Positions 5,515-6,241 of a stretch of DNA of 6,241 bases are shown here, piece by piece. Within the stretch, counting starts at the first letter, position 1; each line of letters starts with the position of its first letter. The stretch is from Candidatus Bathyarchaeota archaeon (GTDB taxonomy: Archaea > Thermoproteota > Bathyarchaeia > TCS64), in NCBI GenBank assembly GCA_020697635.1, contig JAEHCT010000083.1, positions 1-6,241 on the forward strand, written 5' to 3'. The position numbers and the translations under genes were made by a program. Below the pieces are notes generated by a model. It ran no database searches and was not told the DNA's origin. It saw only the letters and a program-made list of their open reading frames with translations.

Positions 5515-5557
5515 GGTGGTTTTCTCCGTCGGCGGAGGCTGTTTCAGGGTAAGTATG

Positions 5558-5565
5558 ATAAAATA
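5558..5565. promoter_or_regulatory. AT-rich TATA element in the divergent gap between the radical SAM and glycosyltransferase genes
   Basis: The plus strand reads ATAAAATA, the minus strand TATTTTAT. On the minus strand the expected start point near 5536 gives a ~22-nt leader containing GGAG before the TTG at 5514, a good fit. On the plus strand the expected start near 5588 would sit just ahead of the TTG at 5594. Use in the minus direction is the better supported of the two. Confidence 0.5.
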
Positions 5566-5593
5566 GCTAGGCAATATGGGTTTGGGTAACGGT

Positions 5594-6241
5594 TTGAGCA
5601 GCGTCCCCTTAAGCATCATAGGCGCGGTGGCATTCAGCTTCGCGGTAAGCTACGTGATTATACCCTACTTCAACAGGTACATGCACGCGGCGGGCATCGT
5701 GGGCAGGGACATCATGAAGGCGGAAGAGACGGTGGTGGCGGACATGGGAGGCCCCGGCGTCGTCGTCGGGTTCCTGATGGGGGTGTTCTTCTTCATAGGC
5801 GTGGAGATATTCGTGCCGCCTAGGCTCTCGGGAATAATATACATCCTAGCCAGCCTCAACACCATACTCATAATCACCCTCATAGGGATATTCGACACGT
5901 TGACGGCGTTGATCAAGAGGCGTGAGGGGGAGGGCTTCTTCGAGCAGTACAAGAAGAGGGGGATACCCAGGTGGCTCTACTTCTTCATCCCGCTCCCCGC
6001 GGCTGTGCCCCTCGCCGCCGTGAACGCGGGCGTGAGCCGGATGACGCTGCCGTTCATAGGCCGCGTGGAGCTGGGGCTGGCTTACCCGCTGGTGCTTGTG
6101 CCTTTGGCGGTGCTGTGCTGCAGCAACGCCACCAACTTCCTCGCCGGGTTCAACGGGTTGGAGGCGGGGATGGGGTTCGTGCTCCACCTGAGCCTCGGCT
6201 TGTACGCGTACACGCATGGCCACTACAGCGCGGCGATGATT
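5594..6241 (+). CDS. GPT/WecA/MraY-family membrane phosphoglycosyl transferase (N-terminal part, cut by window edge)
   Basis: The protein transfers a sugar-1-phosphate (usually GlcNAc-1-P from UDP-GlcNAc) onto a polyprenyl or dolichyl phosphate in the membrane, starting lipid-linked glycan assembly; in archaea this feeds N-glycosylation or surface polysaccharides. The visible 216 residues hold about six hydrophobic segments (approx. 5-24, 55-74, 82-104, 127-147, 162-176, 193-207), the ADMGGPGVVVGF motif (49-60) and SNATNFLAGFNGLEAG (177-192), matching the eukaryotic/archaeal GPT type rather than bacterial MraY. The region normally reading G-x-x-D-D is GIFDT (98-102), so the second Asp is replaced by Thr. 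The C-terminal part lies beyond the window. Start chosen: TTG 5594, because the only nearby TATA element would start transcripts after the in-frame ATG at 5576, and because its sequence context matches the TTG start at 2357; ATG 5576, adding six residues, remains possible. Confidence 0.88.
   Translation, partial: MSSVPLSIIGAVAFSFAVSYVIIPYFNRYMHAAGIVGRDIMKAEETVVADMGGPGVVVGFLMGVFFFIGVEIFVPPRLSGIIYILASLNTILIITLIGIFDTLTALIKRREGEGFFEQYKKRGIPRWLYFFIPLPAAVPLAAVNAGVSRMTLPFIGRVELGLAYPLVLVPLAVLCCSNATNFLAGFNGLEAGMGFVLHLSLGLYAYTHGHYSAAMI

Noticed and set aside
5515..5619. 35-residue N-terminal extension of the radical SAM protein
   Set aside because: It crosses the TATA element and overlaps the start of the divergent transferase; the TTG at 5514 has a well-spaced ribosome site and begins directly with the first strand of the domain.
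5846..6223. Minus-strand open frames opposite the membrane transferase (also 5665-5952)
   Set aside because: Antisense to a recognisable GPT-family sequence and without domain features.
1..6241. tRNA, rRNA, CRISPR array, insertion sequence or other mobile element
   Set aside because: No cloverleaf-like sequence, repeat-spacer pattern, terminal inverted repeats or transposase was seen; all intergenic gaps are about 80 bp or shorter and are explained by promoters.

Overview
The window comes from an archaeon, most likely a thermophilic member of the TACK group. It carries genes for two archaeal/eukaryotic-type RNA polymerase subunits (Rpo12 and Rpo5), a four-subunit-type archaeal pyruvate:ferredoxin oxidoreductase, TATA-box promoters, short leaders, frequent TTG/GTG starts and tightly packed genes. 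The DNA is GC-rich (roughly 60% by eye) and the proteins are rich in Glu, Arg and Lys. The combination of an Rpo5 that has an N-terminal domain resembling eukaryotic RPB5 with two conserved-looking archaeal proteins of unknown function makes me lean toward the Aigarchaeota/Thaumarchaeota side of TACK. That placement is an inference, not a demonstrated fact.

Layout from left to right. (1) Positions 1-1350, minus strand: an operon porG-porD-porA (porA runs off the left edge, porB is expected beyond it), with start/stop overlaps between all three genes and one TATA promoter upstream of porG. (2) 1405-2277, minus strand: pyrF, orotidine 5'-phosphate decarboxylase of the longer 'type 2' class. (3) 2357-3144, plus strand: two overlapping genes, a coiled-coil protein of 189 residues and a 73-residue putative winged-helix protein, neither of known function. 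They are divergent from pyrF across a 79-bp gap that holds a nearly symmetric TATA element. (4) 3141-3877, minus strand: rpo12 followed 2 nt later by rpo5. The rpo5 stop codon overlaps the stop codon of the convergent small gene in a shared CTAG. (5) 3931-5514, minus strand: a large radical SAM protein with an N-terminal cobalamin-binding-like domain and a C-terminal TRAM-like domain, with an unusual cysteine-rich insertion. (6) 5594 to the right edge, plus strand: a membrane phosphoglycosyl transferase of the GPT/WecA/MraY family, cut by the window end.

Functionally this is a mix of core genes: central carbon metabolism (oxidation of pyruvate to acetyl-CoA with reduced ferredoxin), pyrimidine synthesis, transcription machinery, probable RNA or protein modification by the radical SAM enzyme, and the first step of lipid-linked glycan assembly. 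There is no mobile element, CRISPR array, RNA gene or long non-coding stretch; the largest gaps are about 80 bp and all are promoter regions. The points most worth a second look are the RPB5-like extension of Rpo5, the unexplained coiled-coil/winged-helix gene pair that is convergent with rpo5, and the cysteine-rich insertion in the radical SAM protein.
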